Below, in pieces: positions 1 through 11,244 of a stretch of 64,000 nucleotides of DNA (its first letter is position 1; each line of letters opens with the position of its first letter). A program made the position numbers and the translations under genes. The notes below the pieces were generated by a model that was not told where the DNA came from, ran no database searches, and saw nothing but the letters and a program-made list of their open reading frames with translations. Source of the stretch: Rhodocollybia butyracea (taxonomy: Eukaryota > Basidiomycota > Agaricomycetes > Agaricales > Omphalotaceae); assembly GCA_015501585.1 (NCBI GenBank), contig JADNRY010000004.1:868001-932000 (forward strand). Direction: 5' to 3'.

Positions 1-61
1 ACATGACTTTTACATCTCAATTTCAACTCTACACCTTACACTGGAACGTGTTGGCCTCACA

Positions 62-585
62 AGACGCATGCTGAAGAGGATAGCTATTGAACGGGATGAA
101 AGATTGAGAGCCAAATGGAGAGTGGGCATTCAAAATCCTGAAAACTTTTCTGGTACTGGTACGTTGTCGCTAATGATTGCCACAGTTTTGTCCTCACTAA
201 AATTCATAGGATGCAAATTTGTCACTATCGATGAATCTAGCAAGGATGAACGTACACTTTGATGATGGTATGGACGAGGATTCAAAGGCCAAGATATTAT
301 CCATCCCGATGTATTTGTGCGTGGCGAAAGATATACACTCATTGCAGGAATTTCAATGAAAGGATACATGGCTACACGAGTTATTCCTGGATCCTGTGAT
401 AGCTTTGAGTTTTTTGACTTCATCGTTGAGGATATTGTGAGTTGTATGGCGCATATCTTGCTGAGGAGTCATTCAGCACATGGAAGGCCTACTTGCGTTG
501 CCATCAAGTTCTGCTGGACTCTTGTGGCTGTGTTACTGAAGAAATGGCACGCAGGTGGTTTGCACATGCGGGTTATCTGTTTTAG
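62..585 (+). pseudogene. Tc1-like (DDE_3) transposase relic, internally deleted
   Basis: This is a broken fragment of the Tc1/mariner-like DDE transposase common in agarics. The first block (about 68-260) ends in the motif IDESSKDERT, which carries a conserved Asp of the DDE_3 fold, and is followed by two in-frame stops near 260. The frame then continues with VRGERYTLIAGISMKGY and GSCDSFEFFDFIVED (about 311-438). From about 460 another frame gives FSTWKAYLRCHQVLL and TEEMARRWFAHAGYLF, ending at a stop at 583-585. I read that as the C-terminal tail of the same family. The middle of the catalytic domain, with the remaining acidic residues, is missing. A possible intron lies at about 159-209. 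Family assignment is by motif recall; no terminal inverted repeats or target duplication were found, so the ends are unknown. Confidence 0.6.
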
Positions 586-785
586 CTACATGATCGAGAA
601 TCTGCACTATAACGACTGTAAAATAGTTGATAATGTATACAATGGGATTTGAACGTGATGCAAAGCTGGACAAACAAATAGCAACAACAAGTTTTCAGAA
701 AACATTGTGATAGCAATCTCACAAGATGAGATAAATGCAAAGAAGACACAGAAAAGGGATATAGCAATAGTAATGTAACAGGAAA

Positions 786-2466
786 TCAAGCCCACAAACC
801 ATTCCTGACATCACGAAGGAACCGCGCATGAGTATCAAGTATTTCCATTGACCCAATAACCGAAAAATTAGCCCCTTCCCAGTGACATTCTTGAAGCTTC
901 GTAACATGCGGCGAACCTGGTTTGTATCCCAAACGTTCGAGCTGAGATATCACAGTTGCAGACAGATTGTAATGAGCACCGAAATCATCAAGTGATACAG
1001 TGGGAATAGCAAGTTGTGCTGCAGGGGAAGAAGGAGCTGAATGCGGAATTGACACCGTTGGTGTGCACACCGCCACTGGCATAGGGAGAGGTGCAGTCGA
1101 AGGCAAAGCAAGTGCAGCTCCGCGCATTTGAGCTTGCATCATGAACTGCATCTGGTGCATTTGCATTTGTTGCATCTGCTGCTGACTCTGCATTGATTGA
1201 GCCATTATGAATTCCATGAAACCTGGTGTGGCTGATGGAATGGGAGCAACTGCAGGAACGGTAGCGGCTGAAGGAACAGGTATGGCTGATGTAACGTTCA
1301 AGGAATGGGAGACCAACGGTGGAAGTTTGCGTCAGTTGTAGTCGAAAAAAGCTGTGTTCAGAGGCTTGGTAATGCTTGCAAATCCTTGGCTCTGCATTTT
1401 CGAAGTCAATACAAGACAATGAAGTAAAAAAAAACGTACAATCTTCGATGCCCAATTCGCGATTGCAAGCGAATCAAGTTCCCAGTATCCACCACACGGC
1501 CCCTTGAACATACGCTTGTTGGGAAACAGATCCGGGTAATTGTCGATTTTGTACTTGTTTTCAAGTACCTCACAATGAGGACCTATAGTCACATCAAATT
1601 TCTAGTTCACCAAGAGTAAGCAAGGGCCGAAAAACTTTATTTGTATGCCACGTACCATCTTTTGAGCCGCAATTGAGGTTGATACTGCTTCTGGCACAAG
1701 TTCCTTGTAATCAAAGTCATTCTTTGAGCTGCTTGCATGTTTTCGGGTATCATCCTTTGTCTACAGTCAGTAAGGTATATGTGCATATAAGGTCAAAAAA
1801 CTTACATTTTCATCGGGATCCAGTTTTCTTGGCGGAAGAGAAATCAGGTAGACATCACGTTTAGCAGCGGTTTTGCTAATAACTTCATTGACAAGAGCTT
1901 CAAAGCAAATTTGAGTGCCCATGGCAAGGATTGGAGCCGCTTGGGGTGTTTTAAATTTATACTGCAGTTTCTTTTCCTGAAGAAGATCAACACTACATCC
2001 CAGCGCTTTAGCAATGTTACTGAGGAGATTGTTGTACTGTCCATCTGACGCAAATTTGAATGGATCCTTCTGCACATAGTTTGCAATGTTGAACCTGGGA
2101 TTTGGAGCTGCTTTTCTGGAACTGGAGCATGTCGGTGGCGTATCCTTGGCCACAAGAACTGTAATACAATATGAAAAAGAGTCGTTCTCAGGTATGTGTG
2201 ATTTTTTTGATTTTTTGCGGTGCGGTTGTTCTTCTTCATTGCTAGAGTCGGGTTCTGGATCATTGTGTGATTTCTCCTGGATCATTGTAGTGGGCTTAGT
2301 TATCGGCTCAGATGTGACTGCTCACGCGTTCACGAGTTAGCATTAAGCAACAGAGACAATAAAACCACGTACCAGTACCCGGTGGATCATCCTGCAATTC
2401 CTCATTGTCAAATTCTTCAGTAAGGCTTGGGCTGGAAATTCTTTCTTCATCATCAGATCCATCCAT
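786..2466 (-). pseudogene. Multi-exon unknown protein with SAM-like tail, in-frame TGA
   Basis: I spliced five exons on the minus strand with consistent phases: 2466-2373, 2317-1806, 1760-1656, 1601-1440 and 1391 onward. The start ATG at 2466 gives an acidic N-terminus (MDGSDDEERISS) followed by a lysine-rich stretch near RKKSKKSHI. The final exon holds a long Met/Gln-rich stretch (MQSQQQMQQMQMHQMQ, around 1140-1200), then Pro/Ala linkers and a helical tail near SLDDFGAHYNLSATVISQL. The tail resembles the SAM-like C-terminus of unnamed repeat-associated basidiomycete proteins. A single TGA at 1334-1332 interrupts the last exon; the same frame stays open on both sides and no intron can remove it. 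CGA to TGA would explain it. Function unknown. It could be a decayed host gene or a protein carried by a transposon. Confidence 0.5.
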
Positions 2467-3429
2467 CGTAGAGAGCAACAGTAAAAAGACACAGAACAAG
2501 CAGAGGTTTTGAAGTCTTCGATGTAGAAGGGAGAGTTCTGTACGGACCGTACTTGCCCTTTCTAGTATTTTTGAAATTCACACACAAAAAAAAAATTTCA
2601 CAAGTGAATGTCATTATTTATTGGAAGGCCTGTAATTGGTTTTATATTTTTCTAATAGAGTTAGACACTTTTGGAAATTTTGATAAATTTACTATATTAG
2701 GCAATTTTATCTCAATAGGGTTTTATTTCCTAATTAGGTAATTTCAAAACTTTTGCAGTGGATGAGGTCAAAGCTGTTTTCATTGCCTAATTGAGAAGTG
2801 ACAAAGCTTTTGCAGTGGATGAGGCCAAAGCTGTTTTTATTACTTAATTGGAAAATGACCAAACTTAACAAAAAAACTGTTTACACTCTTTCCCTGAGGA
2901 CCACTGCTTGTAGTAGACATCCAGATATCCTCTCTATATATGGAACAGGTTGCTCACCACAAATGAAGCCAATCCTGTGGTGGGAAGGGGTTGGATTGCA
3001 AAATATTTTTTGGATAACCTTTGATTGTAGTGGATGAGGCCAAAGCTGTATGTCCATAAAAGGAAATCAATGAAAAGTGTTGAGTCTAAAGATTGCTTGA
3101 TATAACATGCAGATTGCAATGGATAAGGCTGATCCTTTTCATCCCCTGATACCCTGATATGTTCTCTACCCTTTCTTGGTCTCGGATATATTTAGATGGC
3201 CCTGGGAGATCAGTCTTTATTGATCTTTACACTTTCCCATCAAAAACCCTCATTTTTTTGAAATTAGAGGATAGGTATCAGGCTATCCAGGGCAGGGTGG
3301 GCCACAGGCTTCTAGGACATTGTACCCTGGTATGATAGGTACATCCAGACGGCTCAGGAGTAGCTTATACTGTGCTGGGAGAGTGGGTAATAATTGACAT
3401 GTGTCTAATTATGCATAAATTTCGCTTTT
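2467..3429. other. AT-rich gene-free stretch
   Basis: No gene recognised. The sequence is AT-rich with poly-A/T runs and contains the degenerate direct repeats listed separately. Short open frames here show no recognisable protein and look like chance. Confidence 0.6.
2745..3055. repeat. Degenerate direct repeats, about 55-bp unit
   Basis: The phrase GCAGTGGATGAGGYCAAAGC followed by TGTTTT and a TTAATTG-like run occurs at about 2755 and again at about 2813. A further, more diverged copy (GTAGTGGATGAGGCCAAAGC) starts near 3028. A fourth fragment resembling it lies near 3113. This is seen directly; the origin of the repeat is unknown. Confidence 0.6.
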
Positions 3430-4189
3430 TTGACCATTAACCCATCGGTCCACATGACCTACACCGTCCCAGCCAACTCCGAGTACTTCTACAACAAAGT
3501 GACCGTTCCTGTGAATCAGGACGCCATCGGCTCGTACTTCATGGTCGCGGGCTTTACCGGTGGCTACTCTGGGATCCAGGTCAACAGCGCCACCAAACGC
3601 AGGGTCCTCTTCTCCGTCTGGGACGCAGACAACGGCCAGAAGACCACGCTCGTGAGCAAGGGCGCAGGTGTCATCAGCAACAATTTTGGTGGCAAGGGCA
3701 CAGGAGGCCAGGCATACCTCGTGCTTGGCTGGAAAGCCGGCACCACCTACAAGTTCATCACACGCATCCGCCCTGAATCCAGCTCAGGCAGTTTGTTGTT
3801 CTCCACGTGGATCTTCACCCCAGAACGCCTGGCGCTATATTGCCACCTGGAAGCGTCCTTCCACCACCACATATCAGTCCGGCGTGCACTCCTTCCTAGA
3901 GAATTTTGCCGACACTAGAGGTTATGTCGGTTGTCGTGTGCAATACGCTAACCAGTGGACACGTAACACGAGTGGTGCCTGGTCTGAGGCTACCACTGGT
4001 CGCTTCACAGGTGATGCTACCGCGAGCAATGCACAGCGCAAGGATTATGCCAGTGGGCTGGAGAACGGGCGTTTCTACCTCCACAATTGCGGCTTCTTCG
4101 CAGATTTTGTGGCGCTCAACCAGGACTTCACCCGCCTGGCCACTGGCGTTCAGCCGACGGTCGATGTAAACACTTTGCCAACCCAGTGA
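3430..4189 (+). pseudogene. DUF3472 protein, 5'-truncated, one frameshift
   Basis: The translation matches the DUF3472 (PF11958) proteins known from bacteria and agarics. The first block runs from SVHMTYTVPANSEYFYNK through VAGFTGGYSGIQVNS to LVLGWKAGTTYKFITR. After a C-run at about 3817-3821 the reading frame must change by one base to continue as NAWRYIATWKRPSTTTYQSG, then FTGDATASNAQRKDYASGL, ending at the stop at 4187-4189. No initiator ATG or secretion signal precedes the homologous part; the open frame begins within the family's mature region. It is therefore 5'-truncated or lacks an upstream exon I could not find. The family's biochemical function is not established. The single indel sits in a homopolymer, so it may be a sequence error rather than decay; the missing 5' end is the stronger sign of a relic. 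Confidence 0.65.
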
Positions 4190-4962
4190 AGCACAACAAA
4201 CCAACAATGGTTCGCAATATCTGTTACCTCTATCCTGATTAATGCTGATTTCTCAGGCAATTAGTTCAATTTCTTGCATGTACTTGTACCAACGTCTGTT
4301 TCTTTCTTGTACTCTCGTTTCAAAAATTTTGCTTGAAATATATTCGCTTCTCTAAAATCTTACATATGCTTTCATGCCTCTCCATTGGCCCAATACTAAC
4401 CTTTCTCTTTCCCTATTGTGCATGAGCACTGCCAATTCTGTCGCCTCAACAGTCATTCCCGCCATTCTCATGATCATTGATATGTATTTATAAAACCTGT
4501 TGTAAAACCACTAGCCAGGCACCTAAAGGCTAAGATAAATATGTCCTATGAATGTATATGTTCTAATATTGAAAATCAAAGACAACTTTCATGTGTTCAT
4601 GTGCAGTGGATACAGACCCATGCTATACTTATACAGCGGGAGAATTTCGACACGTAGTAGTAGTAGTATTTACTATTGTGTGATGCATGATGAATCGACG
4701 CTAGCCGGCTCAGTGGAAATCGCGAATGATCTGTTCTCTCCATGGCATTTCCTTTTTCTGGCCAGGTCTTGCCCTCCCTGCCCTCCTGCCCAAACTTCTA
4801 AAAAAAAATGTCCCTGCTACTTTGTAAATCCAGTTCGGAGCCCACTGAGATTGAACCACTTCCACACCTACCACCTTGACAAATATATTTGTGGCTCAGA
4901 TAAGAACATACTGGGAAACTAAAACTTTTGAAAAGTATCATCAAGCAGAAACATGGGGAGAG
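4190..4962. other. Gene-free stretch
   Basis: Region between the ends of the DUF3472 relic and the F-box gene. No RNA gene, repeat or protein similarity recognised. It presumably contains their 3' flanks. Confidence 0.5.
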
Positions 4963-6630
4963 CTAGAAAGTATCAAGTTCTACCTGCAACCCAGCTTTAC
5001 GCAGTTGTATCAATGGTTTGTACACTTCTTCATTAAGTTCTCGACCCAGGACCTGCAATTTCACTGACTTCAGGCACTCTATACCGGTCATTGCCACTAC
5101 ATTCGGCCCTGGCGTCCAACGTGAGCAAATAACATCAATGAACAGCTGGTCGACATTGAACCAGTGAGCAAGCACACGGAGAGAAAGGTGCTCCAATTTC
5201 GGAACAAGTGGGTTGGCGAAGCCATCAGAGTCTCCGTCTTCAATGTCTCTGTAGGCATGCAAACGAGCGATAAATGACATGGTAATATATTGGTGTTTAG
5301 ATGCAGATGCCTTCTTTTTCATTTTCGCCATAGGTTTTTTCGTAAAAATTGAAGCGGCACAATTCCGGTGTGGTCACAAGTAATGAGACCAGGTCGTCAT
5401 TACAGATGACTATGTTCTCCATTTCCAGCGTTGTCAAAGAACAGCCGGATCGCAACAGGAGGGAAATAAATTTGTCGTGCGACCAGAGAGTATCTCTGGC
5501 AAGAACTTGAAGCTCTTCATAGTAAATCGACATTTCCTGCAATGCTGGAAAATGTGCAGCGTCCATGAGTGAGCTGAATGTTTGAGGCGCACAATGGCCA
5601 TCCTCAAACACCACTGAGAGTGAGCGGATTGTTTCTGAGGTCTGTGGTGGTATTTCGGAAAAGCGTGATTCGTCGTAGATGTATGAAAACACGTAAGAAA
5701 GTGTCTCCAGACTTGGACAAAAGGCTAAAGCTCTAAAAAGCTCATAGTTAGGGTCAATGAATGATAATTCTAGAGTTTTGATCTGGCCCCACGGGAACGT
5801 CTCTTTCCTTTCCACAGTTGGCAAGGTGAACAGTGTAAGTCGAGTGAGCTGAGGTGCGTTGCAAAAGATATCAAATTCGGTACGCCCTTGGTCTTGGTCA
5901 ATGTAAAATTCCAATGATTTCAGCGACTTCAAAGCACAATTTTTCAAAGCGGCGAAGCTCGGAAAACCTTCCAAATTAGCAAAGTCAGTGATTAGTGTCA
6001 GATGTCTCCATCTTGCAGACTGAGCGAATAAAATACGCATGAACTCCGGCTCGGGAACTGGACCATGTTTCCCTGAAAACTGATATCTAAAGGTCCAGTT
6101 CCTCCCGCATGGTCGAGACACCATTTCACCGGAGCCGCAAGTCTCGCGAGATCGTCCACGGCTTCTTCAGTGTCGTCACACAGAAAAGTGTTAAGCTGGA
6201 TTTTTCGCCAAAGAGCTGTACAGGACAGCACTATATTACGCCAGCGACTACACACGGCCATGAGACTACAGCCGGGAAGAGTGATGCCGAAGGATTCGGA
6301 GATGTTGTTTTGCATGTCTGGGTCGCATGAAAAATGGGTGAAGATGAGATTGAGAACCTCGGAAGGCAAGCGCCTGATTGGAGCAAGTAGAGACTTGTAT
6401 TTTTCTTGCTGAATCTCTAATCGCTTGAGCTTGTTGGTCAGCGATATGAGCTCCCATCTGATTCGATCTGCATCAACGTCCAAGCCTGCAATTATATCTC
6501 GAATTTCGGAAGTGCAGAAAAGGGCTAGAGAATTTTGAGCCCTTAGCAAGTTCTGGAGGGAGGAGGAGGAGGAGAACGACGCGCTCAAAGGAGTATCCGG
6601 GATACTGGTATTGCACTTTTCGCAGAGCAT
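4963..6630 (-). pseudogene. F-box/leucine-rich protein, two frameshifts
   Basis: Agaric-type F-box protein, predicted to be the substrate receptor of an SCF ubiquitin ligase. From the ATG at 6630 it starts with a CxxC-containing N-terminus (MLCEKCNTS), a coiled-coil helix, then the F-box core RRLPSEVLNLIFTHF and the matching SRWRNIVLSCTALW. Leucine-rich segments follow (for example PQLTRLTLFTLPT and FPALQEMSIYY), with a C-terminal LKSVKLQVLGRELNEEVYKP ending at 4963. The protein moves through three frames. One shift lies at about 6060-6068, next to a VPEPEFMRILFAQSARW segment; a second lies at about 5310-5330 in an A-rich run. Neither is removable by a GT-AG intron. Either the gene is decayed or these are sequence errors. 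It is one of three F-box-related loci in the window. Confidence 0.7.
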
Positions 6631-6864
6631 TTCGCGTTTTGCGTGTCAAGATAGAATCCTGTCAAATGTGCTGTCAGTAGAGAGATAAACAAGTCGCAGT
6701 GAGGCTAGAGTTGAAGACGAAATATAGAGGGCGAACCGAGCGTTACCTGCAAGCAGCAAAACTTTATAAGTATATGCAAACAAGTGTGTAATTGGTGAGT
6801 CTGTGGTGGTAACTGTTGAAAACGACGAACTCACGGTCCGGCACATTACCGTGGCGCCTTCCAG

Positions 6865-7815
6865 GTGTGTGGCTGTGTCAAATTCTTGTTTTCCATTCCA
6901 CCCCAGAGGCTGCCCAACGTCTACAGTACAAGCACGCTTCCTTTACTTCTGCATTTGCCTCGCTTGATAGGTAATGTCATTAGTGGTTATCACGAATTTG
7001 AAGGACAAGCTCAGGTGGATTTTTATTCTTGCACGTTTCCCATCCTCGGAGCTCCTTCTATCCCTGACCTTGCAGAAATCATCGAAGTAATCTATTCCTG
7101 TAAAGCCTCATATGAAAGTTTATCCAAGTCCTTCGGGTACTACTTTATTAATTATTCGCGCTTGTAAGTCATTCAAACTGTCCGATATCTTGTGATCTAA
7201 AGGACCTTTCACGTTTAGTCCGCAAGTTCAAAGGCCGAACGCCTAGCACCACCTCCCACACCAGCCGTCCTTCCTTTGACAAAGACAAGGCAGAATTGAA
7301 GACATCGATTGAAGAAACCAAAGCAAAAGAAGATGTTACACTCGTGCTTACTTGCACCTTGTATTCCAGACTACTCAATGTCGGTATTGGCGGTCTTGCA
7401 AAGATTTGACTACGGTGTTAGCAAGATAAATGGGTCAAACGTACACTCGCTCTTTAACATCTTGACGTTGGAGCACACGGTACGTACACGTCCTTTTCGA
7501 TAGTTTGAAGTGTTGGTTTCAGGCAACAGTGAGTTTTCCAGATAGAGTCGATATATATAACCTTTCTAACTAAGCACTCTGTTTTCAGTGTGTTGAGAAT
7601 TGTTATCGGGTGGTATTGGCTCCGCCCTTCGACAAAGCTTACAACGCCCTCCGTGTACCGAAACAGGTAACCTTCACGTCCTTTGACCCCGACAATCTTC
7701 CTCTCCCTTCTCCTGAACTGCTCGCACTTCATGCAGCTCATGCCAAGCTCGCACATTTGGCGTGTTTCTTGAGGATCGTGTCGGTGTTGGCTTGTTCAAG
7801 CTGTGAACAGTATTA
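6865..7815 (+). pseudogene. Relic of an HNH_2-type agaric protein
   Basis: Fragments in several frames resemble the agaric HNH-endonuclease-domain (HNH_2-like) family. In order they are: a stretch ending near 7160, a segment near 7203-7330 reading KFKGRTPSTTSHTSRPSFDK, INGSNVHSLFNILTLEHT near 7430-7480, and CYRVVLAPPFDKAYNALR followed by VTFTSFDPDNLPLPSPELLA and HAAHAKLAHLA near 7590-7770. The segment normally carrying the WFD-like core after LEHT is absent, and stops interrupt the middle. A plausible intron (GTACGTAC to CAG) starts at 7480. I recognise the family from its C-terminal phrase, which is characteristic; the upstream part is less certain. Not expected to make an active protein. 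Confidence 0.45.
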
Positions 7816-7861
7816 GTTATAACTCAACAAGCGATCAAGAAAACACACCTTTTTGACGTTC

Positions 7862-8510
7862 AGAATAAACATGTTCAGCTCTAGAAACGGCCGAAGCGCT
7901 TCGTGGCTCCGCTTGAGCTTGAGTTCATCTTTATCGTCGATGAAACTCTCTCAGAAAACAGCTTCAACCGCTTCTCGTTCTCTTTAATGGACTGTTCGCG
8001 TGCGCCTCCTGCTGCCAAATAGCTCGGCCTCGAGGCTCGGAGTCGATGTAGAGCTGGAAGATTTTGCGCCAGGAGTATAGTTCGCTCTGTAAGAGCAATG
8101 TAAGCAATGTTAGTGAGATTGCATGGAAAGGGACGTACCGTATTGTTATTCTCTGATGAAAGACTGGTGGTGCCAGGATGTGATAGCGCAGAATGTGTTT
8201 TTACGAGCTGAAATTGGCCGGGCAGAGTTGCTGATCTTTCTTGAAGACTGCTCCTGTGACTATTGAGGCGGTGGAAAGCAGCTCGAAGAACGAGACGAGA
8301 GGGATGTCATAGTTGTGGGTGGATTCGATTTTGGAAGATCTGTGGCGAATCCTCATTGTAATCCTCCTCCGCGGAGTTCCGCTGCAAAGCCCGCTTCTCG
8401 TTTGTTGGCGTTGCTTGCCCTGGCTTCGTCTCCGATTCATCGTGTCCTTTCGCGCTCTGATACAACACCTAGAGTCTCCGACTTTCGTATAATCCATTGC
8501 GGTCAGTAAT
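7862..8510 (-). pseudogene. Relic of SPX-domain (RING E3-like) gene
   Basis: On the minus strand a splice acceptor (TTACAG, about 8095-8090) is followed by SELYSWRKIFQLYIDSE. Other frames then give EQSIKENEKRLKLFSERV and LKLKRSHEALRPFLELNMFI ending in LNVKK near 7862. These phrases match the fungal SPX-domain proteins that carry a C-terminal RING finger. Upstream (8190-8450) one frame contains an acidic stretch (NSAEEDYNEDSPQIFQ), as in the family's linker. At least two frame changes occur and neither the SPX N-terminus nor the RING finger is visible. It is adjacent to, and convergent with, the HNH relic. The assignment rests on one conserved segment. Confidence 0.45.
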
Positions 8511-10062
8511 GAGGTAGCACATAGCTATTTTTCATTGTCTCCTCGTAGTGGATGTAAGAAGATAACCGGCGGGCGCTTTGTCGTTCCGATCCGGACCGCA
8601 TGATCTCTGTACAGTGTACGAGTTTGCAAGTTAATATTCATCTCTATCCTAGGAGCACTGAACCGAGCAAGGACCGAGAGAATCTGACTAACTTCACCTT
8701 CGGCATCTACAGATGCCTCATTTGGCTCGCAAAGCTCGGAATGAATGCACGATGAATCCGAACCAGAAACCAGAAACTTTCAACGCAGAATATCAGCAGC
8801 GAAATTTAGTAAAAGCTCACCAGAGGGAGCGCACTGTCTAGGATCTCGATCAGCTCTCTGCCGCTCTCTGAATACATTATTTGATACGCCATTTCCTGCC
8901 TTGATTGTCTCCCTTCTCAACCCGCCGTCTTGGACGGTTTCGAAAAGGTGTCAATGTATTCATCATCGCAGAAATTGTGTTTTTGCTGCCCCGCCGACCT
9001 GTATAGACATCTCATCCAAATCTTGGTGGTGACCTTGTATGCACCGCCCTTGTTCAAACTCGGAACAAGGAATGGAAGATCTGCTCGGTCATACTTACTT
9101 CTGCCACGGTTGTTTCGGAAGATCCACCCCTCCTTCTAGGGGAGTACACTAAGTCACAGAGGTAGGAGTAGGAGTAGGAGGCGGGGGTCCACCTGGTGCT
9201 GAGGAATATGGTGCCATATATTCGAATAAGCTCCCGACCTTTTAAGGAGTTCTCTTCTGTTGGCGTATTCCCCCCATCAATTCTCCTCATCTTTCGTTTG
9301 GCTCCGACGCACAAATATATCGTTGCTACCAGCCAGAAATTTTGACTAGGTCAATCAGTCTGTCGTGGACGGGATGATTATAGAGCTATAAGGAGAGTCG
9401 ATGTAAACACAGCACTCATAACGCTTGCATAACACTCCGGTAAATAAGCATTTACTTGAAGTTGGGTTCTAAACACTGAGTACTGAGTGGTTAGTGACTT
9501 CACCGCTCTTCAGTACCCCTTCCTCCTACTACATCCGAGGCCTTGATCTACTATACTCAGTGAATTCCGTGTTCAATCTCGAGGCCGTGGAACCCATCTT
9601 CCGCCGAGCTTCAATATAAAAACTTGCTGAAATCCACTGGCATTCACTCAACATTCGCTATATTCAGCAGCCGGTGAGGGCAATGAAAACCAGAGCCTTT
9701 GGCCCTTGCTGTCAAGTTTGGGCCTCGTGTCTTCTTGGGGAGCTGAGCCCTTTATAACATACCAGGTTAGTCCAAGGTTAGTTACGGAGCTTCCAGATGG
9801 GCCCAACCATAGCTAGCTGTCATTTGAAAATTGATGGGCCCTACTGAAACTGAAAGCCTAAAGGATTGGATCAATGAAATTGAACAGATAGCTTGCACTT
9901 TGATTAATCAATCATGATGATACTGATATCTTGTGACATGACAGGTTGCATGTTGATATGTTCCTGCCACCTGGAAATGTTTTTAAACTTCAGTAAAACC
10001 TCTACCATTCGTGATTTTCTACCAAAAACTTTTGGTCAACTCACTGAGCCCTCGCTAAAGTC
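8511..10062. other. Gene-free stretch with short (GGAGTA)n microsatellite
   Basis: No gene recognised on either strand. A short GGTAGGAGTAGGAGTAGGAGG microsatellite lies near 9160-9182. The minus strand near 8520-9120 could hold further degraded exons of the SPX relic, but I could not identify them. Confidence 0.45.
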
Positions 10063-10872
10063 ATGACTCCAGAAGAGGTGGCAGAGTTGTCAAATTTTGG
10101 ACTTGAGCTTTACCTAGATTTGGTTCAGAACATATGCACCCTCATCTTATTTGGTACAACCACTGAAATATTGATTCTTATGAGGCAATTCTCAATTTAC
10201 TGTTTTCTAGGGATATATTGCTTGGCATTCTGTATTGCCCTTTACACCTACTGGTGGAGCTACTTGTGAGATACTTAGCCCTGATATAACAATTGTTTAA
10301 CTGCATTGGCTTTCTAGGCAAAGGAGTAGTGCTGCGGGTGCAAAGAAAATTATGATTTGTGTACTCCTTGGTACATTTGTTCTGATGTTGGTACTCCTTG
10401 TGTCAGGTGTGGTACCCATATCAGGGCTTGTCAAATATGGCCTTGTGGTGACTCTACCAGGAGGAATCTTGGAACAAACAATGGCGGCAAATACACAACC
10501 AGTCTATTATGATATCATGATCTGGTCAAGTAATATCATAGTGAGTTCAATTGGCCTTATACTGCAATACTGATTGACCTAATCCTGAAAAGTAGTCATT
10601 ACTGATACTGTGATTGTGTGGAGAGCTTCTGCAGTGTGGATGGACAACATCAAAGTGAGATGGACTTTGCATCTGCTCATGCTTGCAAATATAGGTAGGA
10701 TCAATCAGTACTATGTAGCCACTTTTCAGTGATCTCATGAGCTCACATGGATATTATATTAGGTGTTTGCTTGGTTGATGGCATTGCAAGTTCCGGTATC
10801 TTGATTGAGAGTGATGATGTAACTCTTGATTGGGTTTATTTTGTAATCGGGAAAATAAAGGTTGCATCATAA
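10063..10872 (+). CDS. Multi-pass membrane protein, four exons, C-terminally short
   Basis: Four exons splice cleanly: 10063-10265, 10318-10529, 10596-10694 and 10763-10872, total 624 bases, giving 207 residues. Four hydrophobic segments are visible: around residues 20-45 (QNICTLILFGTTTEILIL), 47-65, 78-102 (IMICVLLGTFVLMLVLLVSG) and the IIT-DTVIVWRASAVW segment near 139-154. The last, followed by VRWTLHLLMLANIG, matches an unnamed family of agaric multi-pass membrane proteins that usually has the phrase DAIVVWRAW. Relatives continue for at least one more membrane helix after a TLDW motif, whereas this one stops soon after TLDWVYFVIG, so it is probably truncated. Function unknown. Splice phases are consistent, which supports a real gene. 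Confidence 0.6.
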
Positions 10873-11196
10873 ATCCATGACATCAATTTCCATCACTGGA
10901 AAACTGACTCGAGGGGAGAGAATTCTATCAACTAGAAACACTGATAATATATCAGCAAAGTTGTTAATACCTACAGGTTGAGAATTTATAATCCCTTGCT
11001 ATTATCAAAGGGTAAAATATTATTACTGTTGTTAATATCAAGGCTACAGTGTGAGGCGCTCTTAATTTTCTATCCTAAGTCCCTTTATAGTGGTCATTGT
11101 GCTCAAGTTTCCCTCTTGTATTTGTGAGCTAAAGCTAGTATTAAGCTAACCCTAACAGAGTAACTGTTGGCATTGCCAGAAGTGCGGTAAGACTTG
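10873..11196. other. Gene-free stretch
   Basis: AT-rich sequence between the membrane protein gene and the telomere-like tract. Nothing recognised. Confidence 0.5.
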
Positions 11197-11244
11197 TTAG
11201 GGTTTGGGTTTGGTTAGGGTTTAGGGTTTGGTTAGGGTTAGGGT
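11197..11244 (+). repeat. Degenerate interstitial telomeric repeat
   Basis: About 48 bases built from TTAGGG with TTTAGGG, TTTGGG and TTTGG variants, ending in GGTTAGGGTTAGGGTG. TTAGGG is the basidiomycete telomere unit. The tract runs straight into a GC-rich sequence starting GCGCCGCAGGCGCTCCGC. A short inverted TAACCCTAAC lies about 50 bases upstream, near 11147. Confidence 0.7.
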
